Notes: generated by a model not told the origin, from the letters alone. A DNA stretch of 19,370 nucleotides from UTCHB3 sp964431385 (GCA_964431385.1 CAYSJM010000064.1:1-19370); one strand, 5' to 3'. Positions 1 through 8,360 are shown, counted from the stretch's first letter. Program-made: numbers and translations.

Positions 1-2
1 AC

Positions 3-426
3 CTGAACGGGAATCATCCCGGCTCTGAATACACAAAGCTGGCGAACCTGTTGTTCAGTGAACTACCGGAGGGTAACCCTGCAAACAAACCGATGGTGAA
101 ACAACACCCCGGAGGCAGCAAACCGGAGACGGTGGTTTACGAGTACAGCTTGTACAACAACTACCCCAATCCCTTCAACCCTGAAACAGTAATAAAGTTC
201 TCACTTAAGGAGAAGAGCCGTGTAACCCTGACAGTTTACAGCATCACGGGACAGAAGGTTGTCCCGATGAATCGGGATCACGGGAGAGATGGAAAATGGC
301 ATATATGAGAAGAGGTTCGATGGCACGAAACTCTCATCAGGTATTTATATTTTCAGGCTTGAAGCTCAATCGCTTTAGAGCAAGACAACTTATTCCAAGA
401 CCGTGAAGGCTTTGCTGTTGAAATAG
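3..426 (+). pseudogene. 3' remnant of a T9SS sorting-domain protein, frameshifted
   Basis: The reading frame enters from the left edge and encodes a linker, then the start of a type IX secretion C-terminal sorting domain: YPNPFNPETVIKFSL at about 171-215, followed by a strand ending SITGQKV (240-260). This frame then runs into TGA at 306-308. The rest of the domain lies in another frame: from 286 it reads EMENGIYEKRFDGTKLSSG, then IYIFRLEAQSL, a TAG at 376-378, and finally TTYSKTVKALLLK to TAG 424-426. The gap between QKV and EMENG is 25 nt, where related domains usually have about six codons, so the frame is shifted. A 16-bp palindromic repeat (262-277) sits exactly in that gap. With a frameshift plus an internal stop the domain cannot be made intact, so the cargo would probably not be secreted. 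The upstream cargo lies outside the window. Family assignment is firm; pseudogene status assumes the sequence is correct. Confidence 0.75.
262..277. repeat. 16-bp near-palindrome, copy 1 (inside the broken sorting domain)
   Basis: TCCCGATGAATCGGGA matches its own reverse complement except at the centre. It differs by one base from the perfect copy at 427-442. It lies where the sorting-domain frame is lost. A 9-bp direct repeat, ATCACGGGA, occurs at 243-251 and again at 277-285, directly after the palindrome. A looser relative, CGGGAATCATCCCG, is at 8-21. Confidence 0.7.
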
Positions 427-442
427 TCCCGATTAATCGGGA
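427..442. repeat. 16-bp perfect palindrome, copy 2
   Basis: TCCCGATTAATCGGGA is a perfect palindrome. It begins immediately after the TAG stop (424-426) of the decayed sorting-domain frame. Together with the copy at 262-277 it suggests a small dispersed palindromic repeat family. It is not followed by a T tract, so it is not a typical terminator. Confidence 0.75.
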
Positions 443-509
443 ATTTCAATCGGAGGAAAAGGAGTCTCATTTGATTCTTCGATCTGAAATCCATAGCTTA
501 AGATTACAG

Positions 510-537
510 AGGCTGTCTCGAGAGGGGCAGCCTTTTA
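510..537 (+). terminator. Rho-independent terminator
   Basis: AGGCTGTCTC and GGGGCAGCCT form a 10-bp stem (two G-U pairs) closed by a GAGA tetraloop at 520-523, followed by TTTTAATATAT. It lies downstream of the decayed sorting-domain gene and upstream of the next gene on the same strand, which fits termination of the upstream transcript. Confidence 0.75.
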
Positions 538-650
538 ATATATAGTTTTTCCTGAAAAAGTGGTGGCACGCAGGTGAGGGTATATTGTACTATTTTTGAC
601 GACAACTTTTTATAGATTGCGAATCTGTTTTTACATACTACGGAAATCAA

Positions 651-1640
651 ATGAACCCTTTTTCTATTCGTTTTTACCTCGTTTTTCTCACCGTTGTTTT
701 TCTCAATCCGCTGTCGCATGCTCAATCAGATACAGGTTATTTTGCCTCTGATGGTGAATTCATGCGAAAAGTTGACGGCGGATCGTTCCCGATGGGAGCA
801 ACTGAAAAAGAGAAAAATTTGCTCTACAATTCTCTGCCGCGGCACACGGTAACACTCTCCGGTTACTACATTTCAACCACGGAAGTATCGCTCGGGAATT
901 TTAAGTTGTTTATCGACGAAACAGGTTACAAAACTGTGGCTGAAATAATTGATTCAAGCTACATTAAAGATGACCACGACTTTTCTTTCACAAAAGGCAT
1001 TACCTGGAGAAATAACGAATGGGGCTACCTTAGGGACAGTTTGTTCAACGATTTCCCCGTCTTTCATGTAAGCTGGTACGACGCCGTTGAATATTGCAAC
1101 TGGTTGAGCAGAAGAGAAGGGCTTTCCCCTGTTTATACCATCGACAGAACCACCATCGATACGAACAATAAAAGTGAATATGACAGACTAAAATGGAAGG
1201 TTGACTGGAACGATAACCTCCCAAACCCCGGCTACCGACTCCCTACCGAAGCTGAATGGGAATTTGCCGCAAGAGGCGGTAACCTCAGCAAAGGATATTT
1301 TTACAGCGGAAGTGACGAGATAAGTGAAGTGGCGGTTTCAAAAAAAGGTCACCTGGTCTATAAAGGTTCCTACCCTATTGCCGACAACACTCCTAACGAA
1401 CTTGGCATCTACAACATGAGTTTTAATGTTATGGAATGGTGCTGGGACTGGTTTGCCGACTACACCCCTGAACCAAAAACAAATCCAAAAGGAGCTTCAT
1501 CAGCTGTGTGGCGAGTCAAGAGGGGCGGCGCCTGGTACGGGCTCGGTTTCGAAGGAAATCCCGCTTTCAGGAACGGTTATTCCGCTGATACCACCTTCTT
1601 CTGTCAGGGGTTCAGGATTGCAAGAAACTTCGTAAAATAA
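651..1640 (+). CDS. secreted FGE/sulfatase-modifying-factor family protein (GldK/GldJ-like fold), probably non-catalytic
   Basis: 329 aa. Residues 1-24 form a signal peptide (hydrophobic YLVFLTVVFL, cleavage near SHA-QS). From about residue 38 the protein follows the formylglycine-generating-enzyme fold: MRKVDGGSFPMGA, then PVFHVSWYDAVEYCNWLS (136-153), GYRLPTEAEWEFAARGG (194-210), NVMEWCWDW (259-267), RGGAW (291-295) and the closing CQGFRIAR. True FGE enzymes carry two catalytic cysteines shortly after the RGG motif. Here RGGAWYGLGF has none, and the only later cysteine is the one just before the terminal GFR. The protein is therefore more likely a structural or binding member of the family. 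In Bacteroidota this fold also occurs in the type IX secretion lipoproteins GldK and GldJ, but no lipobox cysteine is visible, so those names are not supported. The ATG at 651 places the signal peptide correctly. No sulfatase gene is nearby. Confidence 0.85.
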   Translation: MNPFSIRFYLVFLTVVFLNPLSHAQSDTGYFASDGEFMRKVDGGSFPMGATEKEKNLLYNSLPRHTVTLSGYYISTTEVSLGNFKLFIDETGYKTVAEIIDSSYIKDDHDFSFTKGITWRNNEWGYLRDSLFNDFPVFHVSWYDAVEYCNWLSRREGLSPVYTIDRTTIDTNNKSEYDRLKWKVDWNDNLPNPGYRLPTEAEWEFAARGGNLSKGYFYSGSDEISEVAVSKKGHLVYKGSYPIADNTPNELGIYNMSFNVMEWCWDWFADYTPEPKTNPKGASSAVWRVKRGGAWYGLGFEGNPAFRNGYSADTTFFCQGFRIARNFVK

Positions 1641-1919
1641 CTTAAAGGGAGGTGACACAGATAACTGATATCAGTCCGTAATGTTCTTCTTGAATATGCA
1701 TTCTCTCTCTTGAAATGTTTTGTAAGCAAATAATGAAATATTTATATGTTTTGGCGAATATTAATTCTATGAAAAAATTACATTTTCGTTTTTATTCTAA
1801 AATAAAATATTAAATTTATAACGAAATGATTTTAATTTTTTTTAATTATCCATACTTACCCATTCGTAATTAAATTTAATAGTGATCGTCACTGTAGAAT
1901 CGATATCCCCGGAAAAAAG
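1641..1919. other. AT-rich intergenic region with a 12-bp palindrome
   Basis: No coding potential is visible. ACTGATATCAGT (1664-1675) is a perfect 12-bp palindrome just after the preceding stop. From about 1730 to 1880 the sequence is very AT-rich with A/T homopolymers, and presumably holds the promoter of the histidine kinase at 1920. No box could be assigned with confidence. Confidence 0.4.
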
Positions 1920-3371
1920 ATGGTCAACCGAATATTAGAATACACCGTTAACAATTCTCCAAATCCCGCCTGTTGGCTCGGAAGTGATGGTAAATTCGTT
2001 TTTGTTAATTCGGCAGCCTGCAGGTTGTTTGGGTATTCGGTGGAAGAATTTGAATCATTAAACGGTTGGCAACTCACCTCAGATACTCCTGAAATGTGGC
2101 TGGACAATTTTCAGCAACTTAAAACTGAAGGAACAAAAACTTATGAGACTCTCTTCTTTCATAAATCGGGTGAGCAAATATCCGTTGAAGTTCAATCAAA
2201 CTTCGTTTTTCTTAATGGTGTGGAATTTATTTGCAATTTTATAAAAGATATCTCACTCAGAGCAAGTGCAATTCGCGAACTCGAAAAAAGTGAAAAGAAG
2301 ATAAGGGAAGTGTTGTTTAACAGTCTCGATGCAATAATGCTCACAACCCCTGACGGTTCAATCGAAACTGCAAATCCCGCTGCATGCAGAATGTTTGAAA
2401 GAACTGAAGAGGAGATTGTGGCAGATGGAAGGGCAGGCATCTTGGATGTTCTCGATCCCCGGCTGGCTATTGCACTTGAAGAAAGAGCAAGAACAGGACG
2501 ATTTTTAGGTGAACTGACCGGGCTAAAAAAAGACGGCACCAAATTTCCGATAGAAGTGGCAACCTCTATATTTTATATCGGTGACCACCCACACACGAGT
2601 ATTAGTATCAGAGACATCTCTGAACGAAAAGCGATTGAAAATGCACTAGCACAAAACGCTGAAAGACTCGCCTCCATCAATGCAACAAAAGATAAATTTT
2701 ATTCAATGATCTCCCACGATCTTCGCAGCCCATTCCATATACTCTTAAATTTCACGCAAATGCTCGTTGAAGATTCGGAAAAGTTAACGCGAAAACAGAT
2801 TAAAGACTACTCTGAAACCCTCTTTAAATCGATTTCAAATCTTTACAGTTTGCTCGAAAATTTGCTCCATTGGTCACTCGTGCAAAGGGAGAAGGTCTCG
2901 TTTACTCCCGAAATTCTAAATTTATCCTCAATTGTCGATCAGGCATTCGAGATAGTCTCTACAATCGCGGGCAGAAAAGAAATCAGCCTGGTTAACGCCG
3001 TGATGCCTGAAACTGACATCTATGCCGATAAAAACATGCTTATTATCATCATCCAAAATCTTGCATCAAACGGCGTGAAGTTTAGCCATAGAAGTGGAAC
3101 TGTTCTGGTAACCGCAATTTCTCGGGAAAATGATACCATTTTTAATGTAAGCGACAGCGGAATTGGAATGAAAGAGGCTGACATCGAACAGCTGTTTCGG
3201 CAGGATATAACCTTTCAAACTCCCGGAACTGAAAGGGAAAAAGGAACTGGACTCGGTTTTGCTCTCTGCCGCGAATTTGTGAAAAGGCATTCGGGCACGA
3301 TAGATGTTGTAAGCTCTCCCGGGAAAGGTAGCCGGTTTATAGTTTCACTTCCAAATAAAAAGCCCCGCTGA
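1920..3371 (+). CDS. cytosolic PAS-PAS sensor histidine kinase
   Basis: 483 aa with no signal peptide or membrane segment, so it should sense a cytosolic or diffusible cue. PAS domain 1 covers about 5-118 (NNSPNPACWLGSDGKFVFVN, FGYSVEEF). PAS domain 2 covers about 125-237 (FNSLDAIMLTTPDG, LKKDGTKFPIEV), ending in the usual RDISERKA linker. A short coiled linker leads to the dimerisation/phosphoacceptor domain with the H-box YSMISHDLRSPF, where His266 is the expected autophosphorylation site. The ATPase domain has an N-box (N380-LASN384-GVKFS), G1 box DSGIGM (412-417) and G2 box KGTGLGFAL (441-449). All key catalytic residues are present. No response regulator is adjacent, so it is an orphan kinase here. 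Its signal and output cannot be read from the sequence. The next gene converges on it. Confidence 0.93.
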   Translation: MVNRILEYTVNNSPNPACWLGSDGKFVFVNSAACRLFGYSVEEFESLNGWQLTSDTPEMWLDNFQQLKTEGTKTYETLFFHKSGEQISVEVQSNFVFLNGVEFICNFIKDISLRASAIRELEKSEKKIREVLFNSLDAIMLTTPDGSIETANPAACRMFERTEEEIVADGRAGILDVLDPRLAIALEERARTGRFLGELTGLKKDGTKFPIEVATSIFYIGDHPHTSISIRDISERKAIENALAQNAERLASINATKDKFYSMISHDLRSPFHILLNFTQMLVEDSEKLTRKQIKDYSETLFKSISNLYSLLENLLHWSLVQREKVSFTPEILNLSSIVDQAFEIVSTIAGRKEISLVNAVMPETDIYADKNMLIIIIQNLASNGVKFSHRSGTVLVTAISRENDTIFNVSDSGIGMKEADIEQLFRQDITFQTPGTEREKGTGLGFALCREFVKRHSGTIDVVSSPGKGSRFIVSLPNKKPR

Positions 3372-3427
3372 ATAATGCAAGGCTTCTATTAATTCTCCAA
3401 AATTTTTGAGTGACTTCTACATTATTT

Positions 3428-3448
3428 AAATAGGCAGATAACCTATTT
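3428..3448 (-). terminator. possible hairpin terminator at the convergent gene ends
   Basis: AAATAGG (3428-3434) and CCTATTT (3442-3448) form a 7-bp stem with a 7-nt loop, overlapping the stop codon of the minus-strand BNR gene. On the minus strand it is followed by an A/T run rather than a clean T tract. It is AT-rich and may be only weakly functional. Confidence 0.3.
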
Positions 3449-5311
3449 CAACACGATCATCTTTCTTGAAGATGTAAATTCCCCACTCTCCATCCTGTAG
3501 ATGTAAACCCCGCTTGAAAGAGTGGATTTGACTGAATTAAAATTAAAATCAAACTCATGCACTCCTGCATTTTTAAATCCATTCACAGGTGTTGCCACAA
3601 GATTCCCGGAAATATCGTAAATCTTTATTGAAACCCATCCTGATTTTGGCATCTCGTATGATATTACGGTACTCGGATTAAACGGATTAGGATAATTTTG
3701 AAATAATTCATAGCCAAAAGGATTAAGCAGGTCAATCGTTAACTCGTTTGAATATGAATACTCACCGTTCAAATCAATCTGTCGAAGCCTGTACTTATAA
3801 ATTCCTGGTGATTGTTTATTATCCTCAAAATAGTACCTCGATGGGAATAGTGATGTCCCTTTACCATTAACAAATCCAATGGTTGACCATGCAGGATTTT
3901 TGTCGAACGCCGTTACAAGTTTTGCCCGTTCCACTTCAAAACCTTTATTGTTAACTTCGCTGGAAGTTTGCCACTCAAGAAATACCTTGCTCTCCTCTAC
4001 AGTAGCGGAAAATCCTGTCAACTCAACTGGAAGCACAGCGGCAGAATCAAAGAATGGTGCCGTCCATATCGACATTGTTGTGTTGTCGGCTCTCATCCAC
4101 ATCGGATATACCCGCCCCTGAAATGCTGAAATACCAGTATAATCACCGAAAAAGACGGCAGATGAGGGATTGAACGATGTCTCACTCACTTTAAAATTTT
4201 CCCAGGTTAAGCCACCATCAACAGACTTGGCAACATAAACATCCGTCAGGTTTCCCGTCGTATTTCGTCTGTCATAAAAAATTGAATACAAAACTCCGGT
4301 TGCCTGATCGACCGTAAGCCAGCAGAAAAATTGATGACGGGAACTGTTGTCGTTGTTCACCCTTATCGGTGCACTCCAGGAGTTTCCTCCATCAGTAGAT
4401 CTTGCGATGAACACATCAGTGTTGTTTGCACCGGCTCCCTGATCTGACCAGTTAATGTAGATATTTCCACGATGTGCACTTCGGGAAGTGTCGCAGACTG
4501 TTATTGTAAGTCCGTTTGCCCTGTAAATACCGGGAACTGAATAATCCCATCCGCTCGGATGTGGTGCTACAAATTTATCAGCCCCGAAGGTTAATCCACC
4601 ATCAAGAGATTTATCAAACATTATTCCGTAAGGTCCTGTCCACGATACATAAACCTCTCCGTTTGGTCCCACCGCCGGAACTGCCCCTTCAACGGTATTG
4701 TCTTCATCAATGCAGTCACCACTTCTGTCGCTAACCTTCACAGGTGAACTCCAGGTTATCCCCGCATCCGTGCTTCTGCTGAAAAGAATACGGGAACTGT
4801 CAGAAACGGAACCACTTCCATAGTTGTCAAATTCTGTCCATGACATGTAGATATTCCCTTTGTAAAGCGGACTGTGATAATCGGCGGCAAGCCATTCCTT
4901 GTCCTGCTCTTTTGGAGGGGTAAGACCCACGCCGGCACCATCATTCCAGGTTGTTCCATTGTCTGTCGATCGCTGAACAACTATTCTGTCAATCCAGTAA
5001 CCGACCGTCGGGTTTGAGAGGTGTCCATAATAGAGGTAGCCACGGTGATCATAAATCAAACACGGATCGCCCCAAACACCGAGGGTGGAATTCATCTGCT
5101 TTTGTGTCCAGGTCGCTCCCCTGTTCGTGGAAACATAAAAATAACTGATGTTCGCTCCACCAACCACCACATCAGGATTCAAAGGGTTAATTGCAATCGA
5201 TACTTCATTTGGGCTCGATGCATTCGTAGTGGACATCCTGATATTCTGGAATTGCGGGTACAGGCAGATGCTAAAAATCAGTAAAAGAGAAAAAATCTTA
5301 AAGAGTTTCAT
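3443..5311 (-). CDS. secreted BNR/Asp-box (sialidase-like) propeller protein with T9SS sorting domain
   Basis: 622 aa. Residues 1-20 form a signal peptide (KIFSLLLIFSICLYPQ). Six Asp-box repeats, S-x-D-x-G-x-[TS]-[WF]-like, are visible: STNRGATW (61), STDNGTTW (115), STDAGITW (180), SLDGGLTF (235), STDGGNSW (305) and SVDGGLTW (363). This fits a six-bladed sialidase/neuraminidase-type propeller. The arginine-triad FRIP motif of true sialidases is not evident, so enzyme activity should not be assumed. From about 428 (LPVELTGFSA) comes the fibronectin-like linker common in T9SS cargo, then the sorting domain with FQNYPNPFNPSTVISY (537-552) and the terminal SSRKMIVLK. It is predicted to be exported by Sec, then secreted or surface-attached through T9SS. 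It lies 82 nt downstream of pdxJ on the same strand. Confidence 0.88.
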   Translation of the reverse strand: MKLFKIFSLLLIFSICLYPQFQNIRMSTTNASSPNEVSIAINPLNPDVVVGGANISYFYVSTNRGATWTQKQMNSTLGVWGDPCLIYDHRGYLYYGHLSNPTVGYWIDRIVVQRSTDNGTTWNDGAGVGLTPPKEQDKEWLAADYHSPLYKGNIYMSWTEFDNYGSGSVSDSSRILFSRSTDAGITWSSPVKVSDRSGDCIDEDNTVEGAVPAVGPNGEVYVSWTGPYGIMFDKSLDGGLTFGADKFVAPHPSGWDYSVPGIYRANGLTITVCDTSRSAHRGNIYINWSDQGAGANNTDVFIARSTDGGNSWSAPIRVNNDNSSRHQFFCWLTVDQATGVLYSIFYDRRNTTGNLTDVYVAKSVDGGLTWENFKVSETSFNPSSAVFFGDYTGISAFQGRVYPMWMRADNTTMSIWTAPFFDSAAVLPVELTGFSATVEESKVFLEWQTSSEVNNKGFEVERAKLVTAFDKNPAWSTIGFVNGKGTSLFPSRYYFEDNKQSPGIYKYRLRQIDLNGEYSYSNELTIDLLNPFGYELFQNYPNPFNPSTVISYEMPKSGWVSIKIYDISGNLVATPVNGFKNAGVHEFDFNFNSVKSTLSSGVYIYRMESGEFTSSRKMIVLK

Positions 5312-5341
5312 TGCAGTTGGGCTTTCAATATCTTAAACCAT

Positions 5342-5361
5342 GTTTGAAAATTGATTCAAAC
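5342..5361. promoter_or_regulatory. hairpin flanked by 10-bp direct repeats between pdxJ and the BNR gene
   Basis: GTTTGAA (5342-5348) and TTCAAAC (5355-5361) can form a 7-bp stem with a 6-nt loop. ATATCTTAAA occurs on both sides, at 5328-5337 and 5363-5372. The position, in the 82-nt spacer upstream of the BNR gene start, would suit an operator or processing site. The role is inferred. Confidence 0.3.
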
Positions 5362-5393
5362 GATATCTTAAAATAATCATTTCTTGTGACTTC

Positions 5394-6271
5394 CTACTGA
5401 ACTCCATGTTTTATCAGGTTTATCATCTCCCGAACCGCCTGATCAATCCCAACAAACATCGCCCTCGCAACCACCGCATGACCAATACTCACTTCGTCGA
5501 TGGTGTGGATCGACCGAAAAAGTTTGATGTTGTGGTAATCCAGACCATGCCCCGCATTCACTACAAGTCCGTTTTGGTGTGCATACAAAGCAGCAGCCTC
5601 TAATTTGTCTAATTCCTCAACTATTTGTTCTTCAGTTTTTGCCTCCGAATAAACTCCGGTGTGAAGCTCAATCATGTCAGCCCCCGATTCAAGAGATGCA
5701 TNNNNNNNNNNNNNNNNNNNNNNNNNNNNNNNNNNNNNNNNNNNNNNNNNNNNNNNNNNNNNNNNNNNNNNNNNNNNNNNNNNNNNNNNNNNNNNNNNNN
5801 NGAATAAACTCCGGTGTGAAGCTCAATCATGTCAGCCCCCGATTCAAGAGATGCATCTATCTGCTCTTTTGAGGGTTCGATGAACAATGAAACCTTTATT
5901 CCGGCATCTTTCAGTCGCTTATTGCAGTCTTTCAGCGATTCAAGATTTGAGATTACATCAAGCCCGCCCTCAGTGGTTAGCTCTTGCCTCTTTTCGGGGA
6001 CGATGGTTGCCATTTCTGGTTTGATTTCGCAAGCAATTTTGATAATTTCTGCATTTGCTGCCATCTCGAGATCAAGCTTTGTTTTTAGCAATTGCCGCAG
6101 AAGTATCACATCCCTGTCCTTTATGTGCCTTCTGTCTTCACGCAAATGAACAACAATACCGTCAGCTCCCGACTGTTCTGCAACCAATGCTGCGAGCACG
6201 GGATCAGGCTGGTCGCCACCCCTGGCATTTCTGATTGTAGCAAAATGATCTATATTTAAACAAAATCGCAT
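5394..6271 (-). CDS. pdxJ: pyridoxine 5'-phosphate synthase PdxJ (split by an assembly gap)
   Basis: PdxJ condenses 1-deoxy-xylulose 5-phosphate with 3-amino-2-oxopropyl phosphate to pyridoxine 5'-phosphate, the ring-closing step of DXP-dependent vitamin B6 synthesis. The N-terminal part (from 6271) has the signature NIDHFATIRNARG, then VHLREDRRH with His42, and LEM with Glu69. The C-terminal part (to 5394) has NAGHGLDYHN with His190 and the end SIGHAVVARAMFVG. These match E. coli His45, Glu72 and His193. One hundred Ns (5702-5801) lie between the parts, and the 55 nt before the gap (5647-5701) are repeated exactly after it (5802-5856). Removing the Ns and one repeat copy (155 nt) leaves 723 nt, an uninterrupted 240-codon gene of normal PdxJ length. 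The gene is therefore almost certainly intact in the organism. AAGGA lies about 7 nt upstream of the ATG. Confidence 0.95.
5702..5801. other. scaffold gap of 100 Ns between duplicated contig ends
   Basis: Exactly 100 Ns, a conventional placeholder length. Both flanks carry the same 55-bp sequence (5647-5701 and 5802-5856), which shows overlapping contig ends that were not merged. The true gap length is best explained as minus 55 bp. Confidence 0.95.
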
Positions 6272-6465
6272 TTTGATTTCCTTGAAAATTTATTCTAACT
6301 GTGATTGTAAACTTACAAAGGTATAAGGTTCAATCAAAATTCAATTTTGGGCAATTCCGTCTCCGGGAACCCATACTTCTCATTTTGTACCCCCTTTTTC
6401 CGCAATTTTCAAAAAAAGAGAATCTGCTTTTTTAGCTTTTGGAACATTTCCACATCTTTTTGTTG

Positions 6466-6471
6466 TATAAT
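6466..6471 (+). promoter_or_regulatory. possible -10 box for the exported protein gene
   Basis: A perfect TATAAT lies about 57 nt upstream of the preferred TTG start at 6529, in the region between divergent genes. No convincing -35 element stands at the usual distance. If used, it would give a leader of roughly 50 nt. Confidence 0.25.
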
Positions 6472-6528
6472 GAATAATTTCCTTTAAATTTGCAACTAAA
6501 ATTCATTATAATCATCCTGGAGTATATC

Positions 6529-7392
6529 TTGTTAAAATTCATCACCATTTTCCTTTTATTAGCCGGAGTTGGTTTCGCACAGTTGTTCATTCCACACGCC
6601 GACAAACAGACTCCCGAATACAAAAATTTTATCGCACAGTATGGAATGCGTAATCTGTTGGAAAGGGTAATTTCTACTGATTCAACTTTTATTGATACAG
6701 AACCCGCCACTTCAGAAACTTTTTTTACATTCGATAACAATGGCAACCTGCTCACAGCTAAATACAAAGCTTTTGCTTATGTTGTCTCCGGCATCGACAG
6801 TTTTGTTTACGATAAAACCGACAAACTTCAAAAAGTAATCTCCTGGTCTCTCGAAGGCGATTTTAATGAACGAATGAATATTGTTACTGTCAGAGAGTTT
6901 GTCTATTCGAACGAAACGGGACTTCCCATCAAGGTTCTCCACAAAGAAATTGAAGGCGACAAAGTAACCGATTGTGGATCTTACGACTATGTTTACGACT
7001 CGAAAAACAACCTCCTCAAAATTGTGGATAACACTACAATCTATTTTATGAGTGAGGCAATGCCGAGGTGTAACTATATCTATGACGGTCGCGGAAATAT
7101 GATCGAAGAAGAATCGGATATCAGAAATGCTAAATATGAATACAGCCCAACGGGTAAACTGCTCAAATCAGTGGAAAGAATGGAAGGCCTGGACGACTAT
7201 ATAACAACCTACACCTACAACGACGAAGGTAAACTATGGAAGAAAATTACCGAAGGTTACAGTACATTTGGTGAAGTTGAATATGCCTATGCCGCTACCG
7301 GCGTACTCGCCGCCATTCACGAAAAATGGACTTACGGCTTCGATGTCGCCCCCTCTTACTTTGTTTATTCCTATTATTATAATGTAGATTAG
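6529..7392 (+). CDS. exported protein of unknown function with YD-like repeats
   Basis: 287 aa from a TTG start at 6529. This start has GGAG about 6 nt upstream and begins directly with a signal peptide (LLKFITIFLLLAGVGFAQ). An upstream TTG at 6490 in the same frame would add 13 residues and spoil the signal peptide. The mature part has recurring strands of the form Y-x-Y-(D/N)-x-x-G-x-L: TFDNNGNLLTAKY, YVYDSKNNLLKI, YIYDGRGNMIEE, YEYSPTGKLLKS and YTYNDEGKLWKK. These resemble the YD/RHS repeats of secreted beta-structured proteins. There is no RHS core or toxin domain and no sorting domain, so it is probably periplasmic or outer-membrane associated. It is divergent from pdxJ. Function is not recognised; the repeat resemblance is by eye. 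Confidence 0.72.
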   Translation: MLKFITIFLLLAGVGFAQLFIPHADKQTPEYKNFIAQYGMRNLLERVISTDSTFIDTEPATSETFFTFDNNGNLLTAKYKAFAYVVSGIDSFVYDKTDKLQKVISWSLEGDFNERMNIVTVREFVYSNETGLPIKVLHKEIEGDKVTDCGSYDYVYDSKNNLLKIVDNTTIYFMSEAMPRCNYIYDGRGNMIEEESDIRNAKYEYSPTGKLLKSVERMEGLDDYITTYTYNDEGKLWKKITEGYSTFGEVEYAYAATGVLAAIHEKWTYGFDVAPSYFVYSYYYNVD

Positions 7393-7496
7393 TGGGGATT
7401 TGTGATTTTTCATTTTTTGAATGAAATCTTCAGTTTTTCAAGAATATGAAAATTTTCTGAGGACTGCGATCAAATATACGGGAAGAATGCAATTTG

Positions 7497-8360
7497 TTAA
7501 TCTCTACAAACGGTTTTCAATAATTCATCCAAGTCGAATTTTTTGACTTCGTATGAATGGACAAAATTAATTATTTTTTCAAAATTTCCGGGAGCAATAA
7601 CCGAGTCTGATTTCAGTTTTAAGAGCCGATCGAAGAATAAAAAGGTTTCCTTATTGCTTCCGGATGGTTCGTCCATCACCAAAAATTCTGTACCACTAAG
7701 TTCTGTAGCTTCCATCAGATAGTGCCTTACAGTTTCATATCTTTGATAATGACTATATAAGCTATCAGGGTTTGAATCGATATCAAACCCTGTTATCGTT
7801 AGAAGTTTTCCATTTTTACCAAGACCATCAAACTTAAACGGTTTTTCCAATTTTGGTAACTGAGATGGAGTTATCTTTTGATTGATAGTTACATTGTTTT
7901 TGATTTTTGGAAACAATTCATTTTTCATTCTCCGGGTAATCTCAGATCTGCGTCGCGGCAATCCTGAAGATAACCTCTCATGATCATCCACAAACAAATG
8001 GTACAATTTTAAACATTCATTTTCTGATTCAACCGTTATTGGTTTTGGGTCCGAAAATTGAAGGAAGTTGACTGAACTGGCATGAAGATTTTGGAAATAA
8101 GTAACATCGATTCTCTCTTCTTGAATTAATTTTTCTACACTCTGATCAATATCAGCGGAGTAGAACTGTTCAATCTTCTTCACCATATCTTTGATGGACT
8201 GACTACCGAAGCCTCGAAGCCGCGTAACAAGTTCAATTTTTGGTCGCGAAAATTGGGCAAATCGAATTTCACCCGCTTCGATGATTAAACCAATAGAGAC
8301 GCTGTCACCGGCGTTTGTGTTAGGTGACAGTTTCACAATAGTGTAATAGCCAGGTTTCAT
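7497..8360 (-). CDS. DUF3037-like protein, partner of the HipA-like kinase
   Basis: 287 aa, cytosolic, with no signal peptide. The N-terminal part, YYTIVKLSPNTNAGDSVSIG followed by LIIEAGEIRFAQF, fits the pattern of DUF3037 proteins: a first strand, then a G-E/D-x-V-x-I-G-hydrophobic segment. The stretch SSVNFLQFSDPKPITVE (95-111) resembles, as I recall it, a conserved block in related Bacteroidota proteins. The C-terminal half is not recognised. The ATG overlaps the stop of the upstream kinase gene in an ATGA arrangement (8357-8360), so the two are translationally coupled. In many bacteria a HipA-like kinase gene is followed by a DUF3037 gene. The partner role is therefore inferred from context, and the biochemical function is unknown. 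If the kinase is truly interrupted, this gene may be an orphaned remnant. Confidence 0.6.
   Translation of the reverse strand: MKPGYYTIVKLSPNTNAGDSVSIGLIIEAGEIRFAQFSRPKIELVTRLRGFGSQSIKDMVKKIEQFYSADIDQSVEKLIQEERIDVTYFQNLHASSVNFLQFSDPKPITVESENECLKLYHLFVDDHERLSSGLPRRRSEITRRMKNELFPKIKNNVTINQKITPSQLPKLEKPFKFDGLGKNGKLLTITGFDIDSNPDSLYSHYQRYETVRHYLMEATELSGTEFLVMDEPSGSNKETFLFFDRLLKLKSDSVIAPGNFEKIINFVHSYEVKKFDLDELLKTVCRD

Noticed and set aside
3358..3388. Possible terminator AAGCC/GGCTT after the histidine kinase
   Set aside because: A 5-bp stem with a 16-nt loop overlapping the coding end and without a T tract is too weak.
5579..5883. Apparent plus-strand ORFs running through the N gap
   Set aside because: They are made of unknown bases and the antisense of pdxJ; the minus-strand frame is clearly the real gene.
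6412..6434. A-run/T-run inverted repeat between pdxJ and the exported protein gene
   Set aside because: The stem is almost all A-T in an AT-rich promoter region and is easily explained by composition.
7403..7427. AT-rich hairpin between convergent genes as a bidirectional terminator
   Set aside because: The stem has a bulge and very few G-C pairs; not strong enough to call.
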